Shown in pieces: positions 22,205 to 22,541 of a stretch of 22,541 bases of DNA. Both the position numbers and the translations under genes were made by a program. The stretch spans positions 1-22,541 of IMG/VR virus record IMGVR_UViG_3300032047_000146. One strand, written 5' to 3'. Origin of the DNA: a virus. The notes under the pieces are model-generated. The model was given only the letters and a program-made list of their open reading frames with translations. It ran no database searches and was not told where the DNA came from. Numbering within the stretch: position 1 is the stretch's first letter; the number at the start of each line of letters is the position of its first letter.

Positions 22205-22541
22205 TGTATTCTTTAATTCTCTTTTCTATTATTTTTATGTGTGATGATATGATGTCTATACTTCTAGAGTCTACATTTGAAAATTTATTAATTTTGTCTT
22301 TTTGAGCTTTCACATATTCTAATGATTCGAGTAATTTTAAATACTCTGTAGGATAATCAATCCTAAATTGTAATTTTTCAAATCTTTCCCCTATCGCACT
22401 TAATGGAACATTTGATAGAGAGACACCTTCAAACTCTAGATCATCGCAGATTCTGTGACATTGCTCTTTTATTGTGCAGTCATCACATGATATCCACGAT
22501 GCATTGACTTTTTTGATGATACTGAAAGCTTTCGATAGTAA
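22197..22541 (-). CDS. Partial protein with a four-cysteine motif (N-terminus beyond window)
   Basis: 114 C-terminal residues are visible, reading from LLSKAFSIIKKVNASW to KIIEKRIKEYND. SCDDCTIKEQCHRIC gives C-x2-C-x5-C-x3-C, a possible zinc or iron-sulfur site, followed by a helical region without known motifs. The stop is 8 bases inside the next gene. The family is not recognised; position at the head of the tape measure cluster would fit a tail-assembly or regulatory role, but this is a guess. Confidence 0.65.
   Translation of the reverse strand, partial: LLSKAFSIIKKVNASWISCDDCTIKEQCHRICDDLEFEGVSLSNVPLSAIGERFEKLQFRIDYPTEYLKLLESLEYVKAQKDKINKFSNVDSRSIDIISSHIKIIEKRIKEYND

Noticed and set aside
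1-22541. T4-type late promoters (TATAAATA), tRNA genes, CRISPR arrays, insertion sequences and attachment sites
   Set aside because: None seen on reading; no cloverleaf, regularly spaced repeat, transposase or integrase was found.

Overview
The window is a 22.5 kb piece of a tailed-phage genome, most likely a contractile-tailed (myovirus-type) phage of the kind known from marine and environmental sampling. The evidence is a T4-style replication and nucleotide set (FEN-type exonuclease, DnaB-like helicase, RecA/UvsX recombinase, gp32-like SSB, ribonucleotide reductase) next to a tail module (1616-residue tape measure protein, a gp53/LysM-like baseplate protein, two giant baseplate-like proteins). 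DNA is AT-rich, genes abut or overlap by 4-20 bases, and every supported gene lies on the minus strand. Nothing shows the host. No tRNA, CRISPR array or insertion sequence was seen.

Layout in the direction of transcription (high to low coordinates). (1) 22541-9465, tail module: a partial Cys-containing protein, two small genes overlapping in different frames, the tape measure protein with a GTG start, a 64-residue protein, a 1135-residue virion protein, a 95-residue gp53/LysM-like protein and a 1147-residue baseplate-hub-like protein. (2) 9470-7847: a compact family A DNA polymerase-like protein under its own promoter, apparently leaderless, translationally coupled to an unknown protein. (3) 7841-6006: an HD-domain protein with its own promoter and terminator, then three small proteins sharing an N-terminal peptide. 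(4) 5982-5030: gp32-like SSB with its own promoter and a GAAA-loop terminator. (5) 4976-3655: RecA-type recombinase with a terminator. (6) 3603-3343: a cysteine-rich 86-residue protein with the same N-terminal peptide. (7) 3326-1: FEN-type exonuclease, replicative helicase and ribonucleotide reductase (cut by the window edge) under one promoter.

The most interesting signal is a shared N-terminal peptide on four small unrelated proteins. In three of them it is exactly 18 residues, follows M-R-x5-L-R-x2-I-R-[KR]-x-[LI]-x-E and is followed by S or G. In the fourth the helix is the same and an LSE-S site follows at residues 25-28. (L/I)-x-E before a small residue is the cleavage rule of the T4 gp21 prohead protease, and T4 internal proteins carry such a removable capsid-targeting peptide. 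The four proteins are therefore candidates for processed internal capsid cargo; this is inference.

A second system-level signal is a repeated promoter, TTGTAA-N17-TAnnAT, found with exactly 17-base spacing ahead of the exonuclease, SSB, HD and polymerase-like genes. With three intrinsic terminators it divides the replication region into short transcription units.
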